Below are positions 16,953 through 24,781 of a DNA stretch of 25,888 bases, piece by piece (positions within the stretch are counted from its first letter, which is position 1; the number at the start of each line of letters is the position of its first letter). The DNA is taken from the NCBI GenBank assembly GCA_043803805.1, contig JAZDJP010000004.1:1-25888 (forward strand). Reading direction: 5' to 3'. The notes beneath the pieces were generated by a model that saw only the letters and a program-made list of their open reading frames with translations, searched no databases and was not told the DNA's origin. The DNA is from JAZDJP01 sp043803805. GTDB lineage: Bacteria; Planctomycetota; JAZDJP01. The position numbers and the translations under genes were made by a program.

Positions 16953-17093
16953 ATGGCGCAAAGCAAGCATCTTCGTGATTGCGCGACCCACAGGTTCGGG
17001 GAACCCCTTTGCATCATCGAGGCCAAAGGCAACGAGATTGCCGGGGCGATGGCGGCGCTGCGGGATGATAAACGGAAGGTGGCACAGGCATGA
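16953..17093 (+). CDS. 46-residue linker ORF between two defence modules
   Basis: The ATG at 16953 lies two bases after the helicase stop, and GGAGGTGAG is a usable ribosome site. The TGA overlaps the next ATG in ATGA fashion. The product ends in EAKGNEIAGAMAALRDDKRKVAQA and is helical and charged. I recognise no family. It may be a real small protein, a leader that couples translation across the module join, or the tail of a lost gene. The frame also continues open upstream within the helicase gene, which weakens the coding evidence. Confidence 0.45.
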   Translation: MAQSKHLRDCATHRFGEPLCIIEAKGNEIAGAMAALRDDKRKVAQA

Positions 17094-18313
17094 CCAACGG
17101 TGCTTCGGCAAATGGTCACCCCTTCTCGGCCGCATCCTCGGCAATGGGCTATTTGTTCCAGTGTCGCTATGCGCTCCTCGAGGCGCTGCGGCGTATGCGG
17201 CATAATGTGGATTTTCAGGTATGCATCGAAACTCTTGACGATGTTGTCTTTGAGCAACAAGGAGAAGCTCCGGAGCTTTTACAAACGAAGCATCACATCA
17301 ACCGGGCCGCGGACCTTACCGACGCATCAGTTGATATGTGGAAAACACTGCGTATCTGGTGCGAGGGCGTCGCCAATGGCTCCCTCCTGATCGGATCACG
17401 GTTCGTGCTCGTTACGACCGCGTCGGCAGGGAGCGATTCGGCCGCAGCACTACTAAAACCCGGCACAAGACGAGACGTGTCTGGTGCGCTGGACCGCCTC
17501 CGGTCAACGGCTTCGGCCTCCACAAGTCATACCAATGCACCTGCTTACACGGCATTTCGGGCCTTGGACATCCCAACACAGAGGGCGCTCTTCGAAGGGA
17601 TATGGGTGGTCGACGCGGTCTCCACAATCACTTCTCTCGACGCCGACATGCGGCAAGAAGTCTTCTACGCAGTGGATCACAATTTCCTGAATGCATTTCT
17701 GACTCGTCTGGAAGGATGGTGGTTCCGTCGTGTCATCCGCCATCTAGCTACCGAGCGTGGCGTGCCGATTCTTAGTGCCGAATTACTTGACGAGATTAAC
17801 AATTTGCGCGACTCGCTTCGAGAAGACAACCTGCCTATTGACGACGCGATAGAGCAAATGAAGGTGGATGCCACAGGCTACCATGATCGGGTCTTTGTCC
17901 ACCAACTGCGCTTGATCCAAATCAGCAACGAACGTATTGTGCGGGCAATCCGGGATTACTATCGGGCGTTCGTGCAGCGCTCAAGATGGGTTCGGGAGGA
18001 ACTCATAGGCGTGGGTGATCTCGAACGATACGAGAATCGTCTGAAGGATGCTTGGGAAGGCCGATTCCTGGCGATGAGAGACGAAATGGGTCAAGTAGCA
18101 GCCGAAGAGGAGCAGCGACGTCTTGCCGGTCAATTGTACAAATGGGTGGAAACTGAAGATCTTCCGCGCATCCGGACCCGATGCGCGGACGGATTTGTCG
18201 CTCGTGGTTCATATCAGATACTAGCGGATCATTTGAAAGTCGGATGGCATCCCGAGTTTGAGACGCGCCTCCGCCACTTGCTGGAGCCTACGACACAGGA
18301 GGCAGGCCAATGA
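17090..18313 (+). CDS. ABC-three-component system nuclease-like effector
   Basis: A 407-residue protein whose N-terminus matches the restriction-nuclease-like domain of ABC-3C and Cap4-type effectors. A GYLFQCRYALLEAL helix leads to E47, D50/D51 and Q65-T-K67 in IETLDDVVFE ... LLQTKHH, which fits a PD-(D/E)xK arrangement (E..D..QxK) for cutting double-stranded DNA. The rest is helical, with a Trp/Arg-rich middle (GWWFRRVIRHLATERG), and probably contains the system-specific domain that contacts the middle component. The ATG overlaps the small ORF before it, and the TGA overlaps the following ATG. In ABC-3C systems this effector is thought to be released or activated by the ATPase when invading DNA is sensed. 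Confidence 0.8.
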   Translation: MTNGASANGHPFSAASSAMGYLFQCRYALLEALRRMRHNVDFQVCIETLDDVVFEQQGEAPELLQTKHHINRAADLTDASVDMWKTLRIWCEGVANGSLLIGSRFVLVTTASAGSDSAAALLKPGTRRDVSGALDRLRSTASASTSHTNAPAYTAFRALDIPTQRALFEGIWVVDAVSTITSLDADMRQEVFYAVDHNFLNAFLTRLEGWWFRRVIRHLATERGVPILSAELLDEINNLRDSLREDNLPIDDAIEQMKVDATGYHDRVFVHQLRLIQISNERIVRAIRDYYRAFVQRSRWVREELIGVGDLERYENRLKDAWEGRFLAMRDEMGQVAAEEEQRRLAGQLYKWVETEDLPRIRTRCADGFVARGSYQILADHLKVGWHPEFETRLRHLLEPTTQEAGQ

Positions 18314-18807
18314 GAGCATGGCTTGAACGCCCCCAAGAAGAGGCGCACCTTCTGAATCCATCGTTTTGCTGCCTGGGCATAGCGGCGGCCGTCGCGGGTT
18401 ATCACGACACGGCTCAACACGGGTTGCCTTTGCCTCTGACATACATGATCTTGCCGATCACGCTGCACAGGCCCACGCGGGACTTGCTTCCCCGAAACAG
18501 ACGCACCTCGCTGCCGATGTGGATTCAGGACAACGCTGCAGCGCGCGTTCTGTTCTACGAGCGGCTCATGTCTCTCAAGACCTTTACAAACGAGGCCATT
18601 CTGTTCGGATGCGAAAGAAGATGGCTCGGCATCGATACTGACGCCTCGATCCTGAGCAACCAGCGGGAGAATGCAATTCGAAGAGCAATTCAATCACTGG
18701 ATGATGAACCAAAGGACTGCGTTCTGAAGGCTATGTTCGTCGGAAAATGGTTCGCAGATGCGGGCCCGGCATCAACAGTAATGACGCTCTGGGGGGTTCA
18801 AACATGA
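18310..18807 (+). CDS. ABC-three-component system middle component
   Basis: This 165-residue protein starts at an ATG overlapping the effector stop by four bases and ends at an ATGA overlap with the ATPase. The pattern W-x-x-R-P near the N-terminus, then HLLNPSFCCLGIAAAVAGY, then LTYMILPITLHRPTRDLLP is typical of ABC-3C middle components, as I recall the family. These small helical proteins are thought to bridge the SMC-like ATPase and the nuclease effector. No catalytic motif is visible. Its identification is supported strongly by the neighbours on both sides and more weakly by sequence alone. I cannot say which numbered subtype it belongs to. Confidence 0.75.
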   Translation: MRAWLERPQEEAHLLNPSFCCLGIAAAVAGYHDTAQHGLPLPLTYMILPITLHRPTRDLLPRNRRTSLPMWIQDNAAARVLFYERLMSLKTFTNEAILFGCERRWLGIDTDASILSNQRENAIRRAIQSLDDEPKDCVLKAMFVGKWFADAGPASTVMTLWGVQT

Positions 18808-20756
18808 GCTTCCAGCTGTGCGACATCGTGCTTTATGGCTTCAACAAGGAGAAGCGGCTTCTGGCCCTCAGGCCGGGCCAGCTGAACATAATCACTGGTG
18901 CGTCAAAGACAGGCAAGACGTCGCTGATCGAGATCACCGACTACTGTATGGGCAGTGGTGAATGCCGGATTCCCGAAGGGATCATTCGTCGATCTGTGGA
19001 ATGGGTGGGTGTTCGCCTTGTATTGGCAGAGGGGCAAGCATTTATTGCACGGCGATTGCCGACTTCTGGCGCGCAGGCATCGTCGGATGTGTACTACGTG
19101 GTCGGTACAACCATTGTTGTTCCCGAGTACGATGCGCTTTGCCAGACCACCAATCCCCAGGCACTCGAAGGACTCCTGGCCGCTCACGCTGGCATACGGT
19201 CCAACGTTCACGAGCCTCCACTTGGACAGACGCGCCCGGCACTGTCGGCGGGTATTCGCCATGCACTGCTCTTCTGCTTTCAGCAGCAGAGCGAAGTAAT
19301 CAGCCAACGGCACCTCTTTCACAAGCAGGGCGATCCGTTCATGCCACAGGCCATAAAAGATGTCATGCCTTATTTCCTGGGCGCAGTAACCGATGAATAT
19401 GTTGCAAAGATGCAGCAGGTCCGGCAACTGCGTCGAGATCTCAAGACCGCCGAGAAGAAACTCAGCGAGCAGGAATCGATTCGCGGAACCGGTCTTACTC
19501 GGGCGCACGCGCTATTGGCTGAGGCAAGGGATTTGGGGCTGTATTCAACGGCGCAAATGCCCGACTCGTGGGAGGCATGTGTCGTTGCGCTGCGTGATGT
19601 CCAACGGCAGCCGGTCGAACAGGAGCAGGCGCTTGCTGTAGCTGGTGACGAATTCCGAGCGCTGCAAGAAGAACGGTCACGATTGGGGAACGAACTCAAT
19701 TCCATCAAAACTCAGGTTGAAGCGGCAGAAGCACTATCTGTCGACCGCACTGGTTTCACCGAAGAGGGCTCAGCCCAGGTTGCTCGATTGCGCAGCATTG
19801 GTCTGTTCGGCGAGTCGTCCGGCGATAGCGGTCAGCCCACGTGCCCGCTTTGCCGCACTGCGCTTTCGGAAGACGCCCTGCCTTCTGTCAGCCAGATGCA
19901 ATCGGCGATTGACCGCCTTTCGCAGGAAGTCCGATCTGTCCAAGACCATTCCTCACAAATGGATGCGGTTCTGCAATCCCTGCGGAACCACCTGGACGAA
20001 GTTAAGGCGCGTCTCCGTTCCAACAGGGAGGCGCTTGATGCGCTTCAACAAACCAGAGCCGAAGTGGCCAAGATACGCGATACATTCTCAAGACGTGCCT
20101 ACATCCTTGGTCGAATTGGCCTGTACATCGAGAGTCTCCCGGCGGTTGAAGATAACAGCGAGCTCCGTAGGGAGATTGAGAGCCTCAAAGCCCAGATCGA
20201 GACTCTCGATGAAGAACTCAGCGATGAAGAGATTGAAGAAAGGATGCAATCCTTCATCGGCTTGATGACGCGCAATATGTCAGTTTGGTCGCAGCGGCTT
20301 CAGCTAGAATTCTCGGAATTCCCCCTCCGTCTTGACGTGAAGAAACTGACGATTGTTGCGGACACAAGTGATGGGCCGGTGCCAATGGATCGCATGGGAA
20401 GCGGAGCCAACTGGGTAGGGTATCATCTCATCGCGCACCTTGCGCTACATCAATGGTTTGTGACGAAGCATCGCCCCGTACCCGGGTTCCTCTTCATTGA
20501 CCAGCCTTCCCAGGTGTATTTCCCTCAGGACCCCGGCGTTGATGCGGGCTCATCGGATTCGCGTGACGAGGATCGCGAGGCGGTAGCCCGCATGTATCGC
20601 GTAGCCAGGGATGTCGTCGATGCGCTTGCGGGCGGGCTCCAGATCATCATGACGGACCATGCCGATATTGGGAAACCGTGGTTTCAGGAATGCGTCATCG
20701 AGCGGTGGCGAGGGGACAATAAGCTCGTCCCGCCATCGTGGTACACGAATGGATAG
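18804..20756 (+). CDS. DUF3732 SMC-like ATPase with zinc hook (ABC-3C ATPase)
   Basis: The start at 18804 overlaps the previous stop; a frame 57 bases longer reads into the middle component. The 650-residue product has Walker A GASKTGKT (32-39), long coiled coils, a CPLC zinc-hook motif at 347-350 in their middle, and Walker B FLFIDQPSQVYFP (562-574). The glutamine after the Walker B aspartate replaces the usual catalytic glutamate; as I recall this is normal for DUF3732. Rad50/SMC-like proteins of this type hold or scan DNA, here presumably sensing invading DNA and controlling the effector. The N-terminal CDIVLYGFNKEKRLLALRPG is typical of the family. The gene is followed 19 bases later by the next module. 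Confidence 0.88.
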   Translation: MSFQLCDIVLYGFNKEKRLLALRPGQLNIITGASKTGKTSLIEITDYCMGSGECRIPEGIIRRSVEWVGVRLVLAEGQAFIARRLPTSGAQASSDVYYVVGTTIVVPEYDALCQTTNPQALEGLLAAHAGIRSNVHEPPLGQTRPALSAGIRHALLFCFQQQSEVISQRHLFHKQGDPFMPQAIKDVMPYFLGAVTDEYVAKMQQVRQLRRDLKTAEKKLSEQESIRGTGLTRAHALLAEARDLGLYSTAQMPDSWEACVVALRDVQRQPVEQEQALAVAGDEFRALQEERSRLGNELNSIKTQVEAAEALSVDRTGFTEEGSAQVARLRSIGLFGESSGDSGQPTCPLCRTALSEDALPSVSQMQSAIDRLSQEVRSVQDHSSQMDAVLQSLRNHLDEVKARLRSNREALDALQQTRAEVAKIRDTFSRRAYILGRIGLYIESLPAVEDNSELRREIESLKAQIETLDEELSDEEIEERMQSFIGLMTRNMSVWSQRLQLEFSEFPLRLDVKKLTIVADTSDGPVPMDRMGSGANWVGYHLIAHLALHQWFVTKHRPVPGFLFIDQPSQVYFPQDPGVDAGSSDSRDEDREAVARMYRVARDVVDALAGGLQIIMTDHADIGKPWFQECVIERWRGDNKLVPPSWYTNG

Positions 20757-20775
20757 GAAGTAGTAGGGAGCAAGC

Positions 20776-20895
20776 ATGGCACGCGATTGGCATAATGGCG
20801 ATTCTGCCCAGCATGGTGACTATCTGAACAATCTCATTTCCTGGGTGGGGACGAGGAACCGCGATATGCTTCTGGAGAATGCGGAATGCCCCTGA
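20776..20895 (+). CDS. 39-residue ORF ahead of the AAA_13 gene
   Basis: The ATG at 20776 has GGGAG five bases upstream and the ORF ends at a TGA that overlaps the AAA_13 gene by ten bases. The product begins MARDWHNGDSAQHGDYLNN and ends LENAECP. It matches no family I know. It may be the shortened first part of a lost protein, or a small coupled leader. Codon use and the ribosome site are plausible, but the length alone prevents a firm call. Confidence 0.4.
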   Translation: MARDWHNGDSAQHGDYLNNLISWVGTRNRDMLLENAECP

Positions 20896-23177
20896 CCCGC
20901 ATCACACGAATGCGCAACTGCGGCGTATTCAGGGATTTCTCCTGGCCAAGCAACCTGTCGGACTTCGGCAAGTACAACCTGATCTACGGCTGGAATGGCT
21001 CAGGAAAGACCACGCTGAGCAGGCTGTTCCGGGCATTGGAAAACAAGGCACCCCTTCCCACGGGTGAGGCGACGGTGGCCATCGATGGCCATGAGATCGG
21101 GAGCAGCGATTTCCCGCAGGCGAACCTTGCCGTCCGGGTGTTCAATCGGGATTTCGTCAGGGAAAGCGTCTTCCCTACCAATGGCGACGTTGCTCCTATC
21201 TTCATAATCGGGCAGCAGAACGTTGAGAAGCAGAAAGAAGTCGAAACTCTCAAAACACGCCTTGACGCATCCCAGGGCGCGCTGGCGACCCAGCGCCAGG
21301 AGAAATCATCTGCAGAGAACGAGAGGGACAGGTTTTGCATTGATCAGGCGAAGGGCATCAAGGACACGCTCAGGTCAAGCGGGCGAAGTGCATACAACAA
21401 TTACGATAAGTCCAATTTCGCCAGGCGGGCCGGAGACATGGCTGTCGCTGGCGATCATGCTTCACATCGGCTTGATGACGATGCACGTAACAAGATGCTG
21501 GTCCAGCACAAAGCAACGCTCAAGGCGAAACTACAGCCCATCGCCTACCGCTTTCCCGACATACAACAGCATTTCAACGAAACCTTCCAACTTCTGTCGG
21601 CCACGGTAGTCTCTGCTGCGATTGCGGCACTGAAGGATAACTTGCCGCTCGCATCGTGGGTTCACCAGGGGCTTGGCCTTCATCGGGAGCGAAAGGCAGA
21701 CAAGTGCCTGTTCTGCACCCAGCCCTTTCCTAAGGACCGCTTGGCGGCTCTGGAGGCCCATTTCAGTACCGAATACGAGGAGTTCCTCGGGCGGGTCGAT
21801 CAGAATCTCACGGCTATTCAGGCGGCAGCGGAGGCGACCGTTCTTTTGCTGCCAAATCCCGCTCAGGTGTATGACGACCTTGTGACTGAGTACGAGGCAG
21901 CAAAGGCCGCAGTAGAGTCAAAACTTCGGGTAGTGAAGCAGTCGCTCGATCTGTTGGCCAGAGCTTTATCAGAGAAGAAGTCCCGGCCCTTCGAGGCGAT
22001 GCGATTGGATGGGGCCGTGGCGCAACCGGACCCCGCAACGATAGAATCCGTGAATGCGGTAATCACAAAGCATAACCAGGCAAGCGATGATTTTCAGGGG
22101 CGTATCGATTCCGCTCGGCAAAGGCTTGAAGCCGATTCGGTGGCGAGCAACATAGATCGCTTCATTGAACTGCGGGATGCTGTCCAAACCGCCGAGAAAG
22201 CGGTTGAGACAGCAAACAAAGAAGTGGAGCGGATCAAGGGTGAGATCACCCGCTTGGAACGGGAAATCGTCGACCACCGCCAGCCTGCCGAGGAGTTGAA
22301 TCAGGATCTTCACAGTTACCTTGGCCATGATGAGTTGCGCCTTGAAACGAAGGATGCTGGGTACGCGATCAACCGTCGCGATGTCCGTGCTGACGCATTG
22401 AGCGAAGGTGAGACCACAGCTATTGCCTTGCTCTATTTCCTCAAATCCCTTCAGGATCGACGCGTTGATCTGTCCAAGACCGTGGTTGTGCTTGATGACC
22501 CCGTGTCCAGTCTTGATGCCAATGCCTTGTACTCGGCTTTTGGTTTCATCCGAGGGCGGACTCAAGACGCCGCGCAGCTGATTATCCTCACCCACAATTT
22601 CACGTTCTTTCGTCAAGTGCGTAACTGGTTTCACTACCTTAAGGGGCAGAAGAAGAGGAACATCGACCAAAGGCCAGCGCGCTTCTATATGCTCGACTGC
22701 ATTCATAAACCGGATGGAAGGTGTGCCAGCCTACGATGGCTGGATCACCTATTGGAGCGGTTCGAGTCGGAGTATCACTATCTGTTCTCCTATGTCCACG
22801 CAATGGCCACGGCGACAACACCGCCGAGTTTAAAGGAGAGTTACGCCCTCCCGAACCTTTCAAGAAGACTTCTGGAGACGTTCCTGGCATTTCGCCAACC
22901 ACAGATATCAGGAGAACTGTGGCAGAAGTTCAAATTGCTGACGTTCGACGAGACGAAGAAGATACGGATCATCCGTTTCCTTCACACGCATTCGCACAAC
23001 AGCGCTCTTGGCGAGCCGGAACACGACCTTTCGCTTTTGAGTGAATCACAGGCAATTCTAAAGGACCTTCTGGACTTGATGAAGGCTGAGGATGGAGCTC
23101 ACTACTCCGCTATGGAGACCTTGGTTCAGAACGTGGACACGGATGACTCCGAGACGATTACGGAGGAATCCGAATGA
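20886..23177 (+). CDS. AAA_13 family ATPase, PrrC/RloC-like with candidate anticodon-nuclease domain
   Basis: A 763-residue ABC-type ATPase of the AAA_13 family (PrrC, RloC and relatives). Motifs are Walker A GWNGSGKT (35-42), a coiled-coil region with a zinc-hook-like CLFC at 274-277, signature LSEGE (505-509), and Walker B VVVLDDPVSSLD (D537, D538). After the ATPase comes a helical C-terminal domain with R660-x3-E664 and an HTHSH cluster (H700, H702, H704). PrrC uses Arg, Glu and His at similar spacing to cut a tRNA anticodon loop, so a tRNA-nuclease effector is plausible. The hook makes it closer to RloC than PrrC. Many AAA_13 proteins have no tested function. The gene stands downstream of ABC-3C, perhaps as an independent abortive-infection unit. 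Confidence 0.82.
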   Translation: MPLTRITRMRNCGVFRDFSWPSNLSDFGKYNLIYGWNGSGKTTLSRLFRALENKAPLPTGEATVAIDGHEIGSSDFPQANLAVRVFNRDFVRESVFPTNGDVAPIFIIGQQNVEKQKEVETLKTRLDASQGALATQRQEKSSAENERDRFCIDQAKGIKDTLRSSGRSAYNNYDKSNFARRAGDMAVAGDHASHRLDDDARNKMLVQHKATLKAKLQPIAYRFPDIQQHFNETFQLLSATVVSAAIAALKDNLPLASWVHQGLGLHRERKADKCLFCTQPFPKDRLAALEAHFSTEYEEFLGRVDQNLTAIQAAAEATVLLLPNPAQVYDDLVTEYEAAKAAVESKLRVVKQSLDLLARALSEKKSRPFEAMRLDGAVAQPDPATIESVNAVITKHNQASDDFQGRIDSARQRLEADSVASNIDRFIELRDAVQTAEKAVETANKEVERIKGEITRLEREIVDHRQPAEELNQDLHSYLGHDELRLETKDAGYAINRRDVRADALSEGETTAIALLYFLKSLQDRRVDLSKTVVVLDDPVSSLDANALYSAFGFIRGRTQDAAQLIILTHNFTFFRQVRNWFHYLKGQKKRNIDQRPARFYMLDCIHKPDGRCASLRWLDHLLERFESEYHYLFSYVHAMATATTPPSLKESYALPNLSRRLLETFLAFRQPQISGELWQKFKLLTFDETKKIRIIRFLHTHSHNSALGEPEHDLSLLSESQAILKDLLDLMKAEDGAHYSAMETLVQNVDTDDSETITEESE

Positions 23178-23248
23178 TAGACGAAAAGCACAAGGCGATG
23201 TCACATCGCTTGAAGTCGCTTGCAATCGTAGAGAAGTTTTCTCGATAG
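23174..23248 (+). CDS. 24-residue coupled ORF, possible truncated gene
   Basis: The ATG overlaps the AAA_13 stop (ATGA), with GGAGG ten bases upstream, and the frame closes at TAG 23246-23248. The product (MIDEKHKAMSHRL ... EKFSR) looks like the natural beginning of a longer protein cut short. This is where the defence gene series ends. A second short frame, 23286-23366, could be a further decayed piece. I cannot name the parent gene. Confidence 0.35.
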   Translation: MIDEKHKAMSHRLKSLAIVEKFSR

Positions 23249-23488
23249 CAGACTCTTGGGATGGCCGATGGGGAAGATGTATCAGATGAATAACATAGAG
23301 TGGGCAAGGGTATCTACCCGGTTCCCTACCGAAAGATTTATTAACTCCGCCGTCTTTACCAAGTGACAACACAAACACGCCAAATGTCTCACATCGAATC
23401 GGCGTCTTGGACTCCACCCAATCACAGCGAGTCATCACGACGCGTTTGTTCGGTTGAGATGTCCGGCCGCCGGCAATCTGTCGGCACA
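23249..23488. other. Gene-poor stretch after the defence island
   Basis: No convincing gene lies here. A 26-codon frame (23286-23366) contains ARVSTRFPTERFINSAVFTK and might be decayed coding DNA. The right part overlaps the end of a doubtful reverse-strand ORF. I see no tRNA, integrase site or clear terminator. The stretch probably marks the right limit of the acquired segment. Confidence 0.4.
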
Positions 23489-23763
23489 CCGAAAACATTT
23501 CGGATAAATTTCGGCATCCGCCGAAAACACAAGGGGCCGTTTCCGCCCGGAAACACCTCTTTCCGCTCATGCGGACGAATTTGCACGGGTTTTGCATAGC
23601 CAAAGCCATCCGAATTGAACCTCATTTCATCTTCCAGGATCGCCGCGCCATTTTTCTCATGCGCTGATTCATATCCGTCACGCTGACGTTCCGTCGGCAA
23701 ATCGTTCCGCTCCCCGTTCGCAATACTTCCCTCGGCGATAGCGTCGAAACGGCATGACGCCAT
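23422..23763 (-). CDS. Doubtful hypothetical protein
   Basis: A reverse-strand frame from an ATG at 23763 gives 113 residues; a TTG at 23790 would extend it. The TATA element around 23803 is about 40 bases upstream and nearly symmetric, so it could serve this strand too. The product is rich in Arg, Pro and Asp (for example SDGFGYAKPVQIRP), has no known motif, and the DNA also carries a cluster of dyad repeats. It may be a real small gene or a chance frame across a regulatory or origin region. Confidence 0.3.
   Translation of the reverse strand: MASCRFDAIAEGSIANGERNDLPTERQRDGYESAHEKNGAAILEDEMRFNSDGFGYAKPVQIRPHERKEVFPGGNGPLCFRRMPKFIRNVFGVPTDCRRPDISTEQTRRDDSL
23489..23575. repeat. Cluster of four dyad repeats (candidate operator or origin)
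   Basis: Four inverted repeats lie within 87 bases: CCGAAA-aca-TTTCGG (23489-23503), TTTCGGC-atcc-GCCGAAA (23509-23526), GTTTCCG-cc-CGGAAAC (23539-23554) and TCCGC-tcat-GCGGA (23562-23575). The 9-mer CCGAAAACA recurs at 23489 and 23522, 33 bases apart, about three helical turns. A fifth, CGTCA-cgc-TGACG, is at 23676-23688. All the pairings are perfect. Such clustering suggests protein-binding sites, as in operators or iteron-like origins; which one is unknown. Confidence 0.55.
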
Positions 23764-23795
23764 CCGCCTCTCGGGGTGCTCCCGGGGCAATCCGA

Positions 23796-23808
23796 TAAAT
23801 TTAAATAG
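23796..23808 (+). promoter_or_regulatory. Archaeal TATA box for the right-hand gene cassette
   Basis: ATAAATTTAAATAG at 23795-23808 stands out from GC-rich DNA. Its centre is about 62 bases before the ATG at 23865. A start near 23829 would give a leader of about 36 bases containing the AGGAG ribosome site at 23854-23858. The box is nearly symmetric. The following bases contain imperfect direct repeats (TTACATCG, TAACATCG) that could be an operator. Confidence 0.55.
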
Positions 23809-23864
23809 TTACATCGCTTAACGATAACATCGAAAAAGGTATCACCAATCGATAGGAGAGAAAA

Positions 23865-24230
23865 ATGTCATACATGCCAAATAAACCAAATAAGCCCGAG
23901 GTTGTTTTTAAAGTAGGCGCCGTTTGCGCAGCGGTGTATCTCAACACCTTCGAGCGCGAAGGCGTGGCCATCCCCATTCGGAAGGTCGTAGTCGAAGTGC
24001 GTTTTCTCAAGGAAGGAAAATGGCAAAGCACGCGCAGTTTGTCCGCGAACGAAATCCCAAAAGCCATCGCCGCTTTGCAAAAGGCCTACGAGTACCTGCT
24101 TTCAGGCGGTTCGAAAAATAGCTCGCCGCCGGAAAGCAACGTAGAAACCGAAATCGTACAGCAACCGCAACCATCTTATTATCCGGAACCTGTTATGCAG
24201 TATCGTCAAACCGTCACAAAACACTACTGA
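23865..24230 (+). CDS. PC4-like small nucleic-acid-binding protein (tentative)
   Basis: The ATG at 23865 has AGGAG six bases upstream and gives 121 residues. Residues about 14-80 show a beta-strand pattern (FKVGAVCAAVYLN, VVVEVRFLKEGKWQST) followed by LSANEIPKAIAALQKAYEYLL. This resembles, from memory, a family of ~100-residue proteins common in archaea and some bacteria that is thought to share the PC4/p15 single-strand-binding fold. The C-terminal 40 residues are a low-complexity Ser/Pro/Gln/Tyr tail, as in many single-strand-binding proteins. It heads the cassette, so a role in replication or transcription of the element is a reasonable guess. The next gene starts 18 bases on. Confidence 0.7.
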   Translation: MSYMPNKPNKPEVVFKVGAVCAAVYLNTFEREGVAIPIRKVVVEVRFLKEGKWQSTRSLSANEIPKAIAALQKAYEYLLSGGSKNSSPPESNVETEIVQQPQPSYYPEPVMQYRQTVTKHY

Positions 24231-24248
24231 AGGAGGTGAAAAAACAAA

Positions 24249-24419
24249 ATGAAACGAGGCCGTAAACCAAAATGCCCCTATTGCGGGGGATCGAAGAACC
24301 ACGCCAAGGGATTCCGCGTGACCGCCACACTTGGCAAGCGTCGATTGCGGTTCTGCACCGTGTGCCACCGGAAATTCACGCTCGGTAAAACATCCAAAAA
24401 GTCCGCCGCGGGCTCATAG
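24249..24419 (+). CDS. Small zinc-ribbon protein
   Basis: A 56-residue gene, easy to miss for its size, with a near-perfect ribosome site AGGAGGTG at 24231-24238. The product is very basic at both ends and has two CxxC pairs, CPYC (9-12) and CTVC (36-39), spaced for one zinc ribbon. The layout K-R-G-R-K-P-K-C-P-Y-C resembles DNA-binding zinc ribbons of transposase or transcription-factor type. It probably binds DNA or RNA; the target is unknown. Confidence 0.75.
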   Translation: MKRGRKPKCPYCGGSKNHAKGFRVTATLGKRRLRFCTVCHRKFTLGKTSKKSAAGS

Positions 24420-24449
24420 TTTTCAGATTTTTCTGTCTCTTTTTCTTTC
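24420..24449 (+). terminator. T-rich archaeal-type terminator
   Basis: Immediately after the zinc-ribbon stop the coding strand reads several T runs (TTTTC, ATTTTTCT, CTTTTTCTTTC) with no hairpin. Intrinsic termination in archaea uses such T-rich tracts. It may end or reduce transcription before the next gene, which has its own strong ribosome site. Confidence 0.5.
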
Positions 24450-24508
24450 AAAACCAGGGGCGGATTGCCGCCGCGTAACGCCGCCCCTCATTTTCAAGGA
24501 GGTGTCCC

Positions 24509-24772
24509 ATGGGGAATGTCGTGTCCCCTGCCGTGGATATCGACGCGCTCGCCGCGCTTGACGCAAGCGAGATCGTCTCAAAAGTGTCCGAAATCCTCGG
24601 AAGGCCGCTTTCGATCCAGGAAGAACTTCAGATCGCCATGCTTTCAGGCGCCCACCGGGCCGGCCAAGGCATTTCCGTCCACACGCTGGATGGCCGCCCT
24701 CCCCGTGAAGTGGTTTTTAAAGCCTACCTGGAGGCCCTGGGAGTCCCGCTATTGAACGATAACCCATTATGA
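24509..24772 (+). CDS. Hypothetical small protein
   Basis: The ATG at 24509 follows AAGGAGGTG, giving 87 residues. The product is helical and acidic in its first half (DIDALAALDASEIVSKVSEI), has no cysteines, and ends in a compact EVVFKAYLEALGVPLLND segment. I recognise no family. A GAGGTG overlapping its stop serves the next gene, so the two are co-translated. Confidence 0.7.
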   Translation: MGNVVSPAVDIDALAALDASEIVSKVSEILGRPLSIQEELQIAMLSGAHRAGQGISVHTLDGRPPREVVFKAYLEALGVPLLNDNPL

Positions 24773-24781
24773 GGTGTTCCC

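Noticed and set aside
18747..18803. Earlier start for the DUF3732 ATPase
   Set aside because: It lies inside the middle-component gene; the ATG at 18804 overlaps that stop and matches the family N-terminus.
23489..23575. CRISPR array
   Set aside because: The repeats are short dyads of differing sequence without regular repeat-spacer units, and no cas genes are present.
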